Below, in pieces: positions 8,781 to 18,028 of a stretch of DNA of 64,000 nt (the stretch's first letter is position 1; every line of letters starts with the position of its first letter). The position numbers and the translations under genes were made by a program. The DNA comes from Tritrichomonas musculus (taxonomy: Eukaryota > Parabasalia > Tritrichomonadida > Tritrichomonadidae). The stretch covers positions 930,001 to 994,000 of the forward strand of contig JAPFFF010000037.1 in assembly GCA_039105265.1 (NCBI GenBank). The letters run 5' to 3'. The notes under the pieces were generated by a model, which made no database searches, was not told where the DNA came from, and saw only the letters and a list, made by a program, of their open reading frames with translations.

Positions 8781-9366
8781 CGATATAGTATATCCAGAAG
8801 CCCAAACAGAAGGGGAGGCCCAGTGGTTTGATGTCAAAAATGATGATGAATATGAGATTAAAAATGTATATCCATATGATATTAGACGAAAAAGTAATGG
8901 AAAAGTAATTACTAATACTTTAAAAAAAAGAGATGGATATATCCATGTAACATTAAATCGAAAGCCCTATCGAAAGCATATTCTTGTGGCCAAACACTTC
9001 ATTCCAAATCCCGACCACCTCCCTATCGTGGACCATATAAATCACGATAGAACAGACTATCATGTGTCAAATCTTCGGTGGGTATCAGCTAAAGAAAACA
9101 GCAAAAATAAATATGGATACAAAGGCCAAAAGTATAATTATCTAGATGACCTGCCTGCGGATTGTCAACAAATTACTTTATTCAAAGGGTGGGAGTTTGA
9201 AAATTATTTCATTAGTTCTGACAATAAAATTTGGTTCTACAATGGAAATCAATACAGAGAATTAAAAATTTATAAGAGCCGAAGCTATTTATATGTTAGT
9301 ATGATGGATATAAATAATAAACATCACAGCATTGGATTAAATGCTTTGATTCAAGAATATAATTGA
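8752..9366 (+). CDS. HNH endonuclease-like protein carried by the Polinton
   Basis: The frame encodes about 200 residues. The central HNH core reads HILVAKHFIPNP, VDHINHDRTDYHVSNL and RWVSAKEN, typical of intron/phage-style HNH nucleases with an adjacent NUMOD4-like segment (YDIRRKSNGKVI). The C-terminal part (GWEFENYFISSDNKIWFYN) resembles a second NUMOD-like repeat. No start codon is assigned. The frame begins within the end of the coiled-coil gene, so the two may be expressed together. HNH genes of this type often behave as selfish passengers. Confidence 0.75.
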   Translation: MENREDDLYDDIVYPEAQTEGEAQWFDVKNDDEYEIKNVYPYDIRRKSNGKVITNTLKKRDGYIHVTLNRKPYRKHILVAKHFIPNPDHLPIVDHINHDRTDYHVSNLRWVSAKENSKNKYGYKGQKYNYLDDLPADCQQITLFKGWEFENYFISSDNKIWFYNGNQYRELKIYKSRSYLYVSMMDINNKHHSIGLNALIQEYN

Positions 9367-9403
9367 GCAGCAAAAAAATACCTCCATCTAATATTTTTTT
9401 ACT

Positions 9404-9688
9404 TTATGCCTTCACTAATTCAGCCAATTTTTTCAGCTCCTCTAGCTCTTTTTTCTTTCGTAGCCTATACTCCTTTTGTTGTTGCCTTCTTGCCTCGAGC
9501 CTTTCCTCTGGTGTATTGTATTTACTCTTTCTGCCTCGCTTTTGTTTTTCAGGGAGGGGTTCGGCTTGGGTTTCCTCTTCAGCTTTTTCTTCAGAGATTA
9601 TTTTTAAATTCTCTTCGGATTTACTTTTAGATAGTTTTTTTATAATATCAGTTTTATTGAATTGTGTGAGGTCTATTTGATTAGTCAT
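9404..9688 (-). CDS. Small basic protein with AT-hook-like and helical basic segments
   Basis: The product is 94 residues. Residues 50-54 (KRGRK) look like an AT-hook core, and residues 60-94 (PEERLEARRQQQKEYRLRKK and an EL-repeat tail) look like a basic helix running into a coiled coil. That arrangement suggests DNA binding. The second ATG of the frame is chosen because it follows the motif TTTTATCACGAAGGCAA. It is the last gene of the minus-strand virion unit and faces the HNH gene with a 37-base gap. A genome-packing or regulatory role is inference. Confidence 0.65.
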   Translation of the reverse strand: MTNQIDLTQFNKTDIIKKLSKSKSEENLKIISEEKAEEETQAEPLPEKQKRGRKSKYNTPEERLEARRQQQKEYRLRKKKELEELKKLAELVKA

Positions 9689-9705
9689 TTGCCTTCGTGA
9701 TAAAA
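9689..9705 (-). promoter_or_regulatory. Shared Polinton start motif TTTTATCACGAAGGCAA
   Basis: Read on the minus strand, the motif abuts the ATG at 9688. It matches the motif at 8507-8522 at all but one position. Confidence 0.7.
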
Positions 9706-9719
9706 TGTAAAATAAATTT

Positions 9720-10244
9720 CTAAACACACACATATTTCAAACACAGATGATATTTGTTAATTAGTTCGTTGTATTGTTTGTTATATACTTGCTTGAAGTC
9801 CATACAAACTTCTCCCTTGTCGTTTACTATTTTTATGGCTTCGATTCTGCGTATCGGATTAGCTTTCCCAGCACAGCATTTTATATCTTCATCCACATGC
9901 AATTCTACCATCTCAGCTTTGACAGAACATTTAATTATATCAATCAACGCCTCTACTGGAACAATGATACAATTTTTTGAAATAAGATTAGTTAGCAAAG
10001 CTTTATCTTGGTTCAATAAAATATTGGCAAAAGTCTCGAGAATAATATATTTTACATCTTTTACATCATCTTCTGGGCTGTCTTCTAGCTCGACATTTCT
10101 TGTTATCACAATCTCTTCCTTCCCATCATCCCTTTTGTTTATGATGATATTGTTATTAATATTTGATGTTGATTGAGCTGCGGCTTGTGGTTCTAATGAT
10201 AAATTAGCATTAACACCTGCATTATTTGCTCGTTTCTTAATCAT
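9720..10244 (-). CDS. Polinton protein of unknown function, 174 residues
   Basis: I do not recognise this protein. The N-terminal 60 residues are Asn/Ala/Gln-rich and look disordered. Residues 60-174 look like a compact alpha/beta domain with two Cys (DIKCCAGK) and a Cys/Tyr-rich end (YHLCLKYVCV). It lies 23 bases downstream of its upstream neighbour in the minus-strand run, so it is probably expressed with the virion genes. Confidence 0.6.
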   Translation of the reverse strand: MIKKRANNAGVNANLSLEPQAAAQSTSNINNNIIINKRDDGKEEIVITRNVELEDSPEDDVKDVKYIILETFANILLNQDKALLTNLISKNCIIVPVEALIDIIKCSVKAEMVELHVDEDIKCCAGKANPIRRIEAIKIVNDKGEVCMDFKQVYNKQYNELINKYHLCLKYVCV

Positions 10245-10267
10245 TTCATTTCGAAAAAAAATTTTAT

Positions 10268-10696
10268 TTAATAGATTATGTTCTCTATTTTTACTTTATG
10301 CTGCGGGCCATATATGACATTCCCTTTATCTTTTTCATTAGCCTTCCCTTGTATCTCCCCTAATTTTTCAGGTTTCTTGAGGTAAGGAGGAAGGATGGGT
10401 GCTTTAGGAGCCTTATCTTTTTTTAAATAATACCCTCCGTCTGTGATGCTGACAGGTGGTTCATGCAAGGGTTTCGTTCTATGTTGATTACTCTTTGGTG
10501 GCCTCACAGGCTTGTTTTCAATATATTTGATAGGCGGTCTATTGTAATATGGATTAAATGTGATAGCATAAGTATTATCATTAGAGAATATGCCAAAATG
10601 ATTAAAGCCTATGGTGTGTTCTGTTTTTGTTCCTTCGTTGAACATTTCTCCTTCTACTCCAATGATAGATGAACTAGGATTCCTATATTTATTCAT
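10268..10696 (-). CDS. Polinton Pro/Lys-rich protein of unknown function
   Basis: This 142-residue protein is rich in Pro, Lys and Tyr, with repeated PP-containing pieces (NRPPIKYIENKPVRPPKS, PKAPILPPYLKKPEK). It has no membrane segment. Such low-complexity basic proteins are often virion linker or core components, but there is no family match that I can name. Confidence 0.6.
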   Translation of the reverse strand: MNKYRNPSSSIIGVEGEMFNEGTKTEHTIGFNHFGIFSNDNTYAITFNPYYNRPPIKYIENKPVRPPKSNQHRTKPLHEPPVSITDGGYYLKKDKAPKAPILPPYLKKPEKLGEIQGKANEKDKGNVIYGPQHKVKIENIIY

Positions 10697-10721
10697 TTCT
10701 ATTCCAAAAAAATTATCCAGC

Positions 10722-11171
10722 TTACTCTAGGACGAGTGGTTGATGCTCCCCAATGTATATTTCCGGCGTGCTTAAATTGTATTTCTCTCGTAGCTGAATA
10801 ATTAATTCTTTCGTTTGTTTTGAAGCATTTTCTATAGAATAATTATAGTAGCTATGCGCTTCATATACCTGTTCTTGATTTGAGCCGTTGATAAAGAATT
10901 CATTCATTTTATAATTTAATCGACGGCGAGAATTTGCTTTGATAATTACATGCTCTATTTCATATTTTTTGATTTTGTCAGGATATATTCTCCAGGTCTT
11001 TTTTTCTGTCTTAAGTGATATATATATTACTTTGCCCAAAAATTTGTTGCGAGAAAGCTGGATGGGAAATTTATCACAGAGGATAGCAAAATTACATTCC
11101 TTCCATTCTTCTGGATTTTCAGCGAGGGAGATAATATTGTTGATGTAATCGTAGACTCTTTGCTCTTGCAT
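10722..11171 (-). CDS. Polinton protein of unknown function, 149 residues
   Basis: The frame runs upstream into the capsid gene, but the start is placed at MQEQRVYDYINN (ATG at 11171), which removes that overlap and leaves a 37-base gap. The protein looks like a small alpha/beta domain with a basic middle (IKKYEIEHVIIKANSRRRLN). I do not recognise it. It lacks the His and Cys boxes of the adenovirus-type protease expected somewhere in the element. Confidence 0.6.
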   Translation of the reverse strand: MQEQRVYDYINNIISLAENPEEWKECNFAILCDKFPIQLSRNKFLGKVIYISLKTEKKTWRIYPDKIKKYEIEHVIIKANSRRRLNYKMNEFFINGSNQEQVYEAHSYYNYSIENASKQTKELIIQLREKYNLSTPEIYIGEHQPLVLE

Positions 11172-11208
11172 TTGTGGTGGAGATAAAAAAAATTTTAAGA
11201 ATGAATAT

Positions 11209-12807
11209 TTATTGTGGAGTAGTGAGGTCATAATTTCCAAGACGAACGAGAGGAGGCATACCATTAGGCTGAACCAAAATTGATATTGATGAATCAAATA
11301 AAAGACAAATTAGAGGTGGGGTTTGAACATCACTGGCATATGTATTTGCCCCAGTATTTTGTGATACAATAATTTCAAAATTAATAGGAGACAGAGATGT
11401 GAGTCCCTGCTGATATGTGTTGTCTGTCTCTGTTGGCAGAGCAATGAAAAAGCTGGTCCTGTCATCAGGATAATTTCCAGTTGAGCGTCTGTATGGTTGA
11501 TTATTTGTTAGTGAATCTACGACTTCTTTATTAAACCCGCTTTGTCCACCATTCATATTCATAGCGTTTTGGCAGTACTCTAAGAATTCTGGATACTCAT
11601 CTGTCGTTCCAAATGCTTTTGCAGGGATGTTTCCATAGCCTCCACAGTTTAATTGAAATAGCTTAAATTGTGGATTCTTGAAGTAGGTATGATGAGTGTG
11701 CTTTTCAGGGAATAAACAAAATATTGAGTCAACAAAGCGAGGAGTAATAGTACAGGTGGTTTTGCAATTTGGATTTTTTAGTCTATTTGTTGTAGTATAT
11801 ACAGAAAGGGTTTGTGTAGGAAATGTTAATGGATGAGTTGGGTCAGCATATCTTTGAACGAGACTGGAATAAATATTATCTTCAATACCAAAGCATGGTA
11901 TGATAGATGAGCATTCAGTAGTTTCATAACTGTTTACTTGGAATGTTCTGGGGTTTGCTGTAAGTGTTGTTTTGTCTGATGATATGGCAGTATACATTGT
12001 TATTGGTTCATTTATTGGAGTAAATTCATTCGTAATATTTGGTAAAGTATATTTTGATATTTCTTTATAGTTATTTTGCAAACATAGTTCTGGGCCCAAA
12101 GGACAGCATACCATTCCAGCACACGAGAAGAATAATCGAAGCTCTATCTTGCCTGCGAAGGCTGGGAGGTATTTAATATTAGAGAGTGGTAAGAATCGTC
12201 TTAAATCTATCTTGAGATGAATTTTATATTTTTGTTCATACCATTTAATACCATTTCTCTCTTTCCAATCAACAATGAATCCTGTTCTACTTCCTGACTT
12301 ACCATTCCATATATCTTTATGTCTGGCCTTAGAATATACATCTGCTCTCTTTGTTGTTTCGTTGGCACAACAGGCTGTTAAAAATGATTCTTCACAACCA
12401 AAATTCTGTGTATAGATAGTAATGCCATTAGCCACGATTTCATATTTTTCGACGGCATCTCTAGCATCTTTAAAGCCAAACCAAACTCTATTGAATTGAT
12501 AATTATCATCTGTATTTTCTATTTCTTTAACCTCTTGTCCAGCAGCTTCTTTAATACTGACTTCCATATCAGCTCTAATAAATCCATTATATATGTCTGC
12601 AGTATTGTTTGTGTTTGGAGATATAATAGCAGTGGTATATGAGCCTTGGGGGATTGAAGGAGATGGAGAATATGATGTCTGGGGACTTATAGTATACTGT
12701 TTGTTGGTATCACTTAGGGCTATACAATTATCTACAATATCAAAATATGATGCTATTTGGGTACATACTTCAGCTGATGTTCTGAGTTCAATCTCTGGAT
12801 TAATCAT
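11209..12807 (-). CDS. Major capsid protein (double jelly-roll type) of the Polinton
   Basis: This 532-residue, beta-rich protein has no signal peptide. Three things support the call: its length matches Polinton major capsid proteins, it sits in the late gene run with the ATPase and integrase, and segments such as YKIHLKIDLRRFLPLSNIKY followed by a Leu/Phe-rich strand resemble the join between two jelly-roll domains. It is Asn/Thr/Pro-rich with long loops. The reading frame looks whole. The call rests on length, context and strand pattern rather than a catalytic motif. Confidence 0.75.
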   Translation of the reverse strand: MINPEIELRTSAEVCTQIASYFDIVDNCIALSDTNKQYTISPQTSYSPSPSIPQGSYTTAIISPNTNNTADIYNGFIRADMEVSIKEAAGQEVKEIENTDDNYQFNRVWFGFKDARDAVEKYEIVANGITIYTQNFGCEESFLTACCANETTKRADVYSKARHKDIWNGKSGSRTGFIVDWKERNGIKWYEQKYKIHLKIDLRRFLPLSNIKYLPAFAGKIELRLFFSCAGMVCCPLGPELCLQNNYKEISKYTLPNITNEFTPINEPITMYTAISSDKTTLTANPRTFQVNSYETTECSSIIPCFGIEDNIYSSLVQRYADPTHPLTFPTQTLSVYTTTNRLKNPNCKTTCTITPRFVDSIFCLFPEKHTHHTYFKNPQFKLFQLNCGGYGNIPAKAFGTTDEYPEFLEYCQNAMNMNGGQSGFNKEVVDSLTNNQPYRRSTGNYPDDRTSFFIALPTETDNTYQQGLTSLSPINFEIIVSQNTGANTYASDVQTPPLICLLFDSSISILVQPNGMPPLVRLGNYDLTTPQ

Positions 12808-12833
12808 GGTGTTTTTATAAAAAAATAAAAACT

Positions 12834-13430
12834 TTATAACATATCAGAGAAAATATTATTCCTCCTTCTACGAATGATTTGAGGTTGAGGAGGAAGTGTT
12901 GGTGGTAGTTCTTCCTCTGGTTCTTCTTCTATATCATTGACAAAGTCAACTTTGCCTGAAGTCAAATTAGGCTCTTGAATATATTGTGGCTGAGTATATT
13001 GGTAGTAGGGTTTGCTCATTTGTTTTTGCACCACTTCTTTTATCATCCTTTTTTGTTCTTTCTTTTCTCGTTTATTTTTTATTTCTTCCCCCAATAACTT
13101 TAGCTGATTTAATATTTCCATATTTATTGTAGGGTCAAAAATGGCTGAATTATTTGATTGCGGCTTAGTCCTTTCGATTTTTTTGGCAGAGCAGACTTTT
13201 CCCTGAGAGCAAGTGGGGAGAGGTTTGGTAGGCTCTTCTGCTGGCTCTTCTACTTCCTGCTCTTCTACCTGTGGTTCAGCTTGAGGTTTGGATAGGGGCT
13301 CTGTTCTTCTTTTCACAATATATTTATTCTCTTTTTTTGTAGGCAAGACATCCCACTCAGGGTCATCACGACCATTTAACCAGTTTTGTATTACTTGTAA
13401 TCTCTTCGATCCAGTCAAATGTTTAGACAT
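12834..13430 (-). CDS. Polinton Glu/Pro-rich protein, probably disordered virion component
   Basis: This 198-residue protein starts MSKHLTGSKRLQVIQNWLNG, has an acidic Pro/Glu-rich stretch (residues 45-75), a charged helix around residues 105-135 and an Arg cluster near the end (RRRRNN). Its opening MSK matches the next gene's start and both follow ATTTAAATG. No function is recognised. Scaffold or core protein is possible. Confidence 0.6.
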   Translation of the reverse strand: MSKHLTGSKRLQVIQNWLNGRDDPEWDVLPTKKENKYIVKRRTEPLSKPQAEPQVEEQEVEEPAEEPTKPLPTCSQGKVCSAKKIERTKPQSNNSAIFDPTINMEILNQLKLLGEEIKNKREKKEQKRMIKEVVQKQMSKPYYQYTQPQYIQEPNLTSGKVDFVNDIEEEPEEELPPTLPPQPQIIRRRRNNIFSDML

Positions 13431-13494
13431 TTAAATAATATTAAAATCGCTTTCTTTGAGTTTTATTTGCTTTTTTGGAGTTTTTGGGAGTTTT

Positions 13495-14253
13495 TCACCT
13501 CCTTGCTTTTCTTCTTCTTCTCATGCCTCTTATCATTCTATATTTTTTGCCTTGATATATTTTATAACCTGATGGTTTTCTTGAATAATGGATACGTGGA
13601 TAATTTAAAGAATTTAGATAATAATTGGCTAATAATTCATTATTTACGTCTCCTATTTTTTTCTCTAATTCTTTCTTCTTCTCTTTGTTGTCTATTCTCT
13701 CACTGCTCTCTCCTAGTGATTTTATTACTTTAGCTCCTACTTTAACATATTTATTGTCTGTTGCATTACCAATGGTTTCTGCAATTTCACCACCTCCTAT
13801 GAGTAATTCAGTTTTATTATCCCATGCCCATTTCAATCTCTCTTTCATTTTATTTACGTGTTCATAATTATTTTTGGGTATTCCATCTGTCATTTTATTA
13901 TATGCTTTTTTAAGCTTGTTTACAAATTTCCCTGCTATCCCTTCGGAATTATTTTGAGTTGTCATAGGGGGTGGCATAGGAGCTGGTGCTGGTGCTGGAG
14001 GCGGCATATAATGTGGGGTAGGAGGAGGTTCTTGGATTGGCTCTGTTTTTTCATTTGGAGGAACATATTTTTCAGAAATATCTTTTGATGCTGGTGCATC
14101 TTCAGCTTCGATATCATTCGATTTTTTGCCAAAGAATTTGTTATATGTATTGCTCATGAGGTTTGATATTTTATCACTTATCCCTCCGACAACTTTTCCA
14201 GCCCCAATACTTATCAACATTGACGTGGGGTCAAATCCAAAATCTTTAGACAT
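13495..14253 (-). CDS. Basic virion-type protein, paralogue of its neighbour (copy 1)
   Basis: This 252-residue protein has a Gly-rich amphipathic N-terminus (GAGKVVGGISDKISNL), a Pro-rich linker (residues 65-95) and an Arg-rich C-terminus (MRRRRKARR). Residues 140-230 match the gene at 14276-14950: DNKTELLIGGGEIAETIG against NNKAEILQGAADVGDIIG, and YSRKPSGYKIYQ against YGRKPTRYKMYQ. The two genes are therefore a tandem duplication. The amphipathic segment plus basic tail recalls adenovirus-like cement or membrane-active core proteins, but that is inference. Confidence 0.65.
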   Translation of the reverse strand: MSKDFGFDPTSMLISIGAGKVVGGISDKISNLMSNTYNKFFGKKSNDIEAEDAPASKDISEKYVPPNEKTEPIQEPPPTPHYMPPPAPAPAPMPPPMTTQNNSEGIAGKFVNKLKKAYNKMTDGIPKNNYEHVNKMKERLKWAWDNKTELLIGGGEIAETIGNATDNKYVKVGAKVIKSLGESSERIDNKEKKKELEKKIGDVNNELLANYYLNSLNYPRIHYSRKPSGYKIYQGKKYRMIRGMRRRRKARR

Positions 14254-14275
14254 TTAAATGAAGACAAAATTTAGC

Positions 14276-14950
14276 TTACCAATCATCCTTCTCAAACTTG
14301 TCATATGCTTCTCTTTGCCTTCTTACAGCTTCTTGTAGATCGGCCACAAATTGTTTATCTTGTTTCCAATTTCTAGCTTTTTCAGCTGCTGACATTTTTT
14401 TCTTTGGAGGTGATTCTTGTTTCTTTGGTAATGCTTTGGGAGGCGGGGATGGTTTTTTGGGAGGCGATTTTTTGGGTGATGATTTTTTATTTTCTGTCGT
14501 GGCTTCTTTTTGTTTTTGCTCTATTTGTTTCTTCAACTGATTTAATTTTTCATTGGCTTCATCAATATATTTATTTCTTCTTTGATACATTTTATATCTT
14601 GTTGGCTTCCTTCCATAAAACATCCTTGGTACATCAGCGTAGGCTATATGTTTGTTTCCAAACATCCGAGCATTCCTTTCCTGAATTAATTGAGCCAACA
14701 ATTTTTCCTGGCTGTTTTTATCATCTATTTGTCCTGCAGTTTTACCAACAACTCTTACAACATCAGCTGCTACATTCCATTTATTATTTCCAGTCGCTTC
14801 CCCAATTATATCACCTACATCTGCAGCTCCTTGTAAAATTTCTGCTTTATTATTATTAATCCAATTACCAATTTTTCCAAATATACTAACACCAGCATCT
14901 GAAGGGGTAGATGGAATATATTTTCCAGAATCAATAGTTCCTGAAGGCAT
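14276..14950 (-). CDS. Basic virion-type protein, paralogue of its neighbour (copy 2)
   Basis: This 224-residue protein shares its first 125 residues in type with the central part of the gene at 13495-14253 (see SIFGKIGNWINNNKAEIL and RKPTRYKMYQRRNKY). It then has a long Lys/Pro-rich tail (KKSSPKKSPPKKPSPPPK) instead of the Arg tail. The pair is head-to-tail with a 22-base gap. The tail resembles DNA-condensing histone-like tails. A genome-binding virion role is an inference. Confidence 0.65.
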   Translation of the reverse strand: MPSGTIDSGKYIPSTPSDAGVSIFGKIGNWINNNKAEILQGAADVGDIIGEATGNNKWNVAADVVRVVGKTAGQIDDKNSQEKLLAQLIQERNARMFGNKHIAYADVPRMFYGRKPTRYKMYQRRNKYIDEANEKLNQLKKQIEQKQKEATTENKKSSPKKSPPKKPSPPPKALPKKQESPPKKKMSAAEKARNWKQDKQFVADLQEAVRRQREAYDKFEKDDW

Positions 14951-14965
14951 TTATTGTGAAATAAA

Positions 14966-15820
14966 TCATTCAAAGTAATATTTGTTGGCAGTTATATTAC
15001 AAATAAATTTGTCGTGAGGCTCACGATGCTGCAAATATTCCTTGACTGTTTTTTTGATATTTAGATTGTTATTTGTTTGTTGGAGCAATGATGTAAAATC
15101 TTCTTCTGAATATCCACTATAGCATATAATATCGGTGGCCAATCTCTTTGCATTTATATGGACAAATCTAATGGTTTGGATAGCCATAATGCATGTAATA
15201 TTATAGTGCCTAGTTTTTGTTAGTAGCCTTAAGAATTCAGTATTATTATGCGTCAATAAATCGCTCCCAGCACAGTCATCCAATATTATTAGAGTGTTAT
15301 ATGGATATGATGAAGTTTGATATTTTACTAGCTTGTTTGCTATATATACTATTCTATCATCTATTTCTTGAAGGGAGTGCTTGTTTATAAGCCGCTGCAT
15401 TTCTTCATTTGTCTCTTTCATTTTTGATAATACATGCTTTACCATCGCATAATATTTTATCTTTCGCTTTAGATGTTTTTTCAAATAATCCATCAATTCT
15501 GCTTCGTTCAAATATATGATTGGTGTCTTGACATTTTGACTCATCGCCTCTGCAGTTTTGTCCATCTTACCGCTTGTGGAACAGAATACTATCTTCTGGT
15601 AGTAGGGATACTTAAATAATCTCTCGGTAATTAAAATGTGTTTCCATATCCAATAACTTTTTCCAGCACCTGGTTTGCCTATCAAAAAATATATACCGTT
15701 CGTGCTAAATGGATAGGAAGGATGAATTGGTTTCATAAGTGCAGACTCTATTTCCTTTTGGTTTTTTCGCATGGTTTTTTGGATTAAAACTTCTACTTCT
15801 TTCATTATTTGTTTAGCCAT
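14966..15820 (-). CDS. FtsK/HerA-type genome packaging ATPase of the Polinton
   Basis: This 284-residue protein drives DNA packaging into the capsid. Walker A reads IGKPGAGKSYW near residue 50 and Walker B LIILDDCAG near residue 180. A sensor-type segment follows (TKTRHYNITCIMAIQTIRF). The length is typical for the A32-like family in Polintons. It is placed between the integrase and the basic virion proteins, with gaps of 10 and 15 bases. Confidence 0.92.
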   Translation of the reverse strand: MAKQIMKEVEVLIQKTMRKNQKEIESALMKPIHPSYPFSTNGIYFLIGKPGAGKSYWIWKHILITERLFKYPYYQKIVFCSTSGKMDKTAEAMSQNVKTPIIYLNEAELMDYLKKHLKRKIKYYAMVKHVLSKMKETNEEMQRLINKHSLQEIDDRIVYIANKLVKYQTSSYPYNTLIILDDCAGSDLLTHNNTEFLRLLTKTRHYNITCIMAIQTIRFVHINAKRLATDIICYSGYSEEDFTSLLQQTNNNLNIKKTVKEYLQHREPHDKFICNITANKYYFE

Positions 15821-15830
15821 TTATTGTTGG

Positions 15831-16940
15831 TTAAACCCATTTTTTAATGTTTGATGGGATATTTTTTTGTTTGCTCCAATAATCCATTTCAAGATTTGAT
15901 AATTTAGTTGGGGCTCCTTCTCGTAAATTTTTGGCTGGAATAACATCTTCTGTCCCTTCACTATATTTAATTTTATATTTATTCTTAGCTGCATCGTAGG
16001 ATATAATTTTATCCACAATACCTCTCTTGCCTCCCTTTAGTGTCTGAGCAAGAGGCACTTCTGCCCCGGGGCCCTTCAGGCCCTTATTTTTATTCTGTGT
16101 TTTTATCAATCTATATCCCGGCAACTTATCTATCGATTCATCTTTGGACTTAACAATAAATTGATTTCCAGCTTTCGAATCAACAATATAAGCCTCCTTG
16201 CTGACTCTATTTCTTCGCTTCGAAAATGGTTCCTTGGCTTGTATAATTCTCACCCTGTCGTTAGGCTGAAAGTCATATGGATTTATTTGTGATTTAGTAT
16301 TAATATATTCTTTTTCATCTTTCTCTGTCATTTCGTTTGGTATTTTATAGTCCAACGACCGGTGAGGGGATTTATTATAGGAATCTATTAATCCCTTCAT
16401 TTCTTGTTCTCCAATAAATCTGTTCTCTCCTACCATATCTCTAATAGTTCTCATGAATCTATTTATGATGCCTAGTACATTATGATTATTGTCTTCCGTA
16501 GTATTGTATATAATATTTTTTGCCTTCATTATTTGCAAAACATCATTGGACAAATAGGCTGCATCCTGGTCAGAAGTAATAGAATAAACATTTGGTTCGT
16601 CTACTAAAAATTGATTTAATGCTCTAGCTACTTCTTTTGCTCCCTTCCCTCTCATCGCATAACAAAAAGCCTTCCTGGTATTGATATTTATAAACATCAG
16701 ATAATTCAAACCATCTTTTGTTTTGTCATTTATGAAAGTATCCATTTGATATCCTCCTGAGTGTTTTGAATATATATTCATAAATTTTGCCTTTGGTACT
16801 TTAACATCATGCACTATATTCTTCAAATAATTTAATGCTGCTTCTTCTGTAAATCCATATCGTTTAGCAAGAGGAACAAATTTTGATGGTGTTTTCCACG
16901 GAAAAGTTTTGTATAACTCCTCTATTGTTTTATAAGTCAT
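15831..16940 (-). CDS. Retrovirus-like integrase of the Polinton
   Basis: This 369-residue protein inserts the element. The RNase H-fold catalytic core runs from about residue 65 (YQMDTFIND) through the second acidic box (SITSDQDAAY, near 140) to the helix with NHNVLGIINRFMRTIRD and SPHRSLDY. The C-terminal third has two SH3/chromo-like segments (FQPNDRVRII, near 230, and RGIVDKIISYDAAKNKYKIK, near 310) that may target chromatin. It ends 10 bases before the ATPase gene. The family assignment is clear. Confidence 0.92.
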   Translation of the reverse strand: MTYKTIEELYKTFPWKTPSKFVPLAKRYGFTEEAALNYLKNIVHDVKVPKAKFMNIYSKHSGGYQMDTFINDKTKDGLNYLMFININTRKAFCYAMRGKGAKEVARALNQFLVDEPNVYSITSDQDAAYLSNDVLQIMKAKNIIYNTTEDNNHNVLGIINRFMRTIRDMVGENRFIGEQEMKGLIDSYNKSPHRSLDYKIPNEMTEKDEKEYINTKSQINPYDFQPNDRVRIIQAKEPFSKRRNRVSKEAYIVDSKAGNQFIVKSKDESIDKLPGYRLIKTQNKNKGLKGPGAEVPLAQTLKGGKRGIVDKIISYDAAKNKYKIKYSEGTEDVIPAKNLREGAPTKLSNLEMDYWSKQKNIPSNIKKWV

Positions 16941-16966
16941 TGTTTTGAAAAAAAATAAACCATCAG

Positions 16967-18028
16967 TTAATATAACATTTTACGGTAAGGGAAGAATATC
17001 ATTTCGATAGAAAAGCTTTCGCTTCTCGGTATTTTTACTGGTATATCTTTATGTCGACCAGAATATAGTTCGATCCAGAATCGTTGGTCAGTTGAGTTCA
17101 GCTTAAAGTATTTTATAGGGTTGAAGTATATTGTTGTGTTTCCAACATATCCTTGATTTGATTGGTCCCCGAAGGATGAATAAATTTTACATGAATGCCT
17201 ATCCCATACATTATAAAAATTGACTTCTCTAAGCCATTTAAATTTATAGTTATTATGATAATTTGCCCCTTGGTCTGTCTCTCCACTAATATTAAACACA
17301 TCTTCGAAATCATATTTTCGGTCTATCAATCCAAAATCTTGAACGGTTCGATGAGGAAAATCAATTGATATGTCAATATAAAATGGACTCTTCTTATCAT
17401 AATTATGTCGAGATAAAATTCTTTCCAAATATGTTTTTCTCCTATAATCATAGAATCCATCAGCCATGACATCAAGCTCAGTTGAAAGACCATAAGGGTC
17501 TTCACTAAATCTTGGCTTGTCTTTATACTTAGCTTTCTCTTCTTCTGTTTTTGCCTTCGCCAAATTGTCTTCAATCTCTTGATTATATTTTTTCATTTCG
17601 GCCCATAGATATTCATATAATACGTGTCCAAAACCACCGAAATCATCCTTCTCACTCATCCACATTAAAACATTTACTTCAACCATAGATTTCCTTGCAG
17701 CAGGTATACTTATATACGCTGAGTGGTCATATAAGTTTGGGTCATCTGATTTTGGAGGAGGAGTGGCATATTTATTGTAGTCCTCTTTGTAGTATTTCCT
17801 AACTTTAATTTTAAATTCTAGCCTTCTCTTTCTAGCTAACATAAATATATTTCTAACACCAATAATAGACTCACCACGATTAGATGTGCACCATTCTTGT
17901 GGAAAATTAAAATAATAACGATTAAATTTCGCAGGGTCTCTTTCTCCATCTTCCAGAAAGAAAGCGTGCTCCATAGGGATTGGTGTTTGTTCTTCAGCTG
18001 GATTGAGCGTCGGGTACATTTCAATCAT
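16967..18028 (-). CDS. Polinton structural protein of unknown type, 353 residues
   Basis: The frame opens at 18133, but the start is placed at MIEMYPTLNPAEEQ (ATG at 18028). The preceding bases contain the same 21-base upstream sequence that stands before the next gene, so the first 35 codons are probably promoter. The shorter start also removes an overlap with that gene. The protein is Tyr/Phe/Asp-rich and beta-rich with an acidic helix near residue 150. No motif is recognised. It might be a second jelly-roll or penton-like protein. Confidence 0.6.
   Translation of the reverse strand: MIEMYPTLNPAEEQTPIPMEHAFFLEDGERDPAKFNRYYFNFPQEWCTSNRGESIIGVRNIFMLARKRRLEFKIKVRKYYKEDYNKYATPPPKSDDPNLYDHSAYISIPAARKSMVEVNVLMWMSEKDDFGGFGHVLYEYLWAEMKKYNQEIEDNLAKAKTEEEKAKYKDKPRFSEDPYGLSTELDVMADGFYDYRRKTYLERILSRHNYDKKSPFYIDISIDFPHRTVQDFGLIDRKYDFEDVFNISGETDQGANYHNNYKFKWLREVNFYNVWDRHSCKIYSSFGDQSNQGYVGNTTIYFNPIKYFKLNSTDQRFWIELYSGRHKDIPVKIPRSESFSIEMIFFPYRKMLY

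Noticed and set aside
10722-11171. Adenovirus-type cysteine protease as identity of the 149-residue Polinton gene
   Set aside because: The expected His and Cys boxes are not visible, so the protease was left unassigned.
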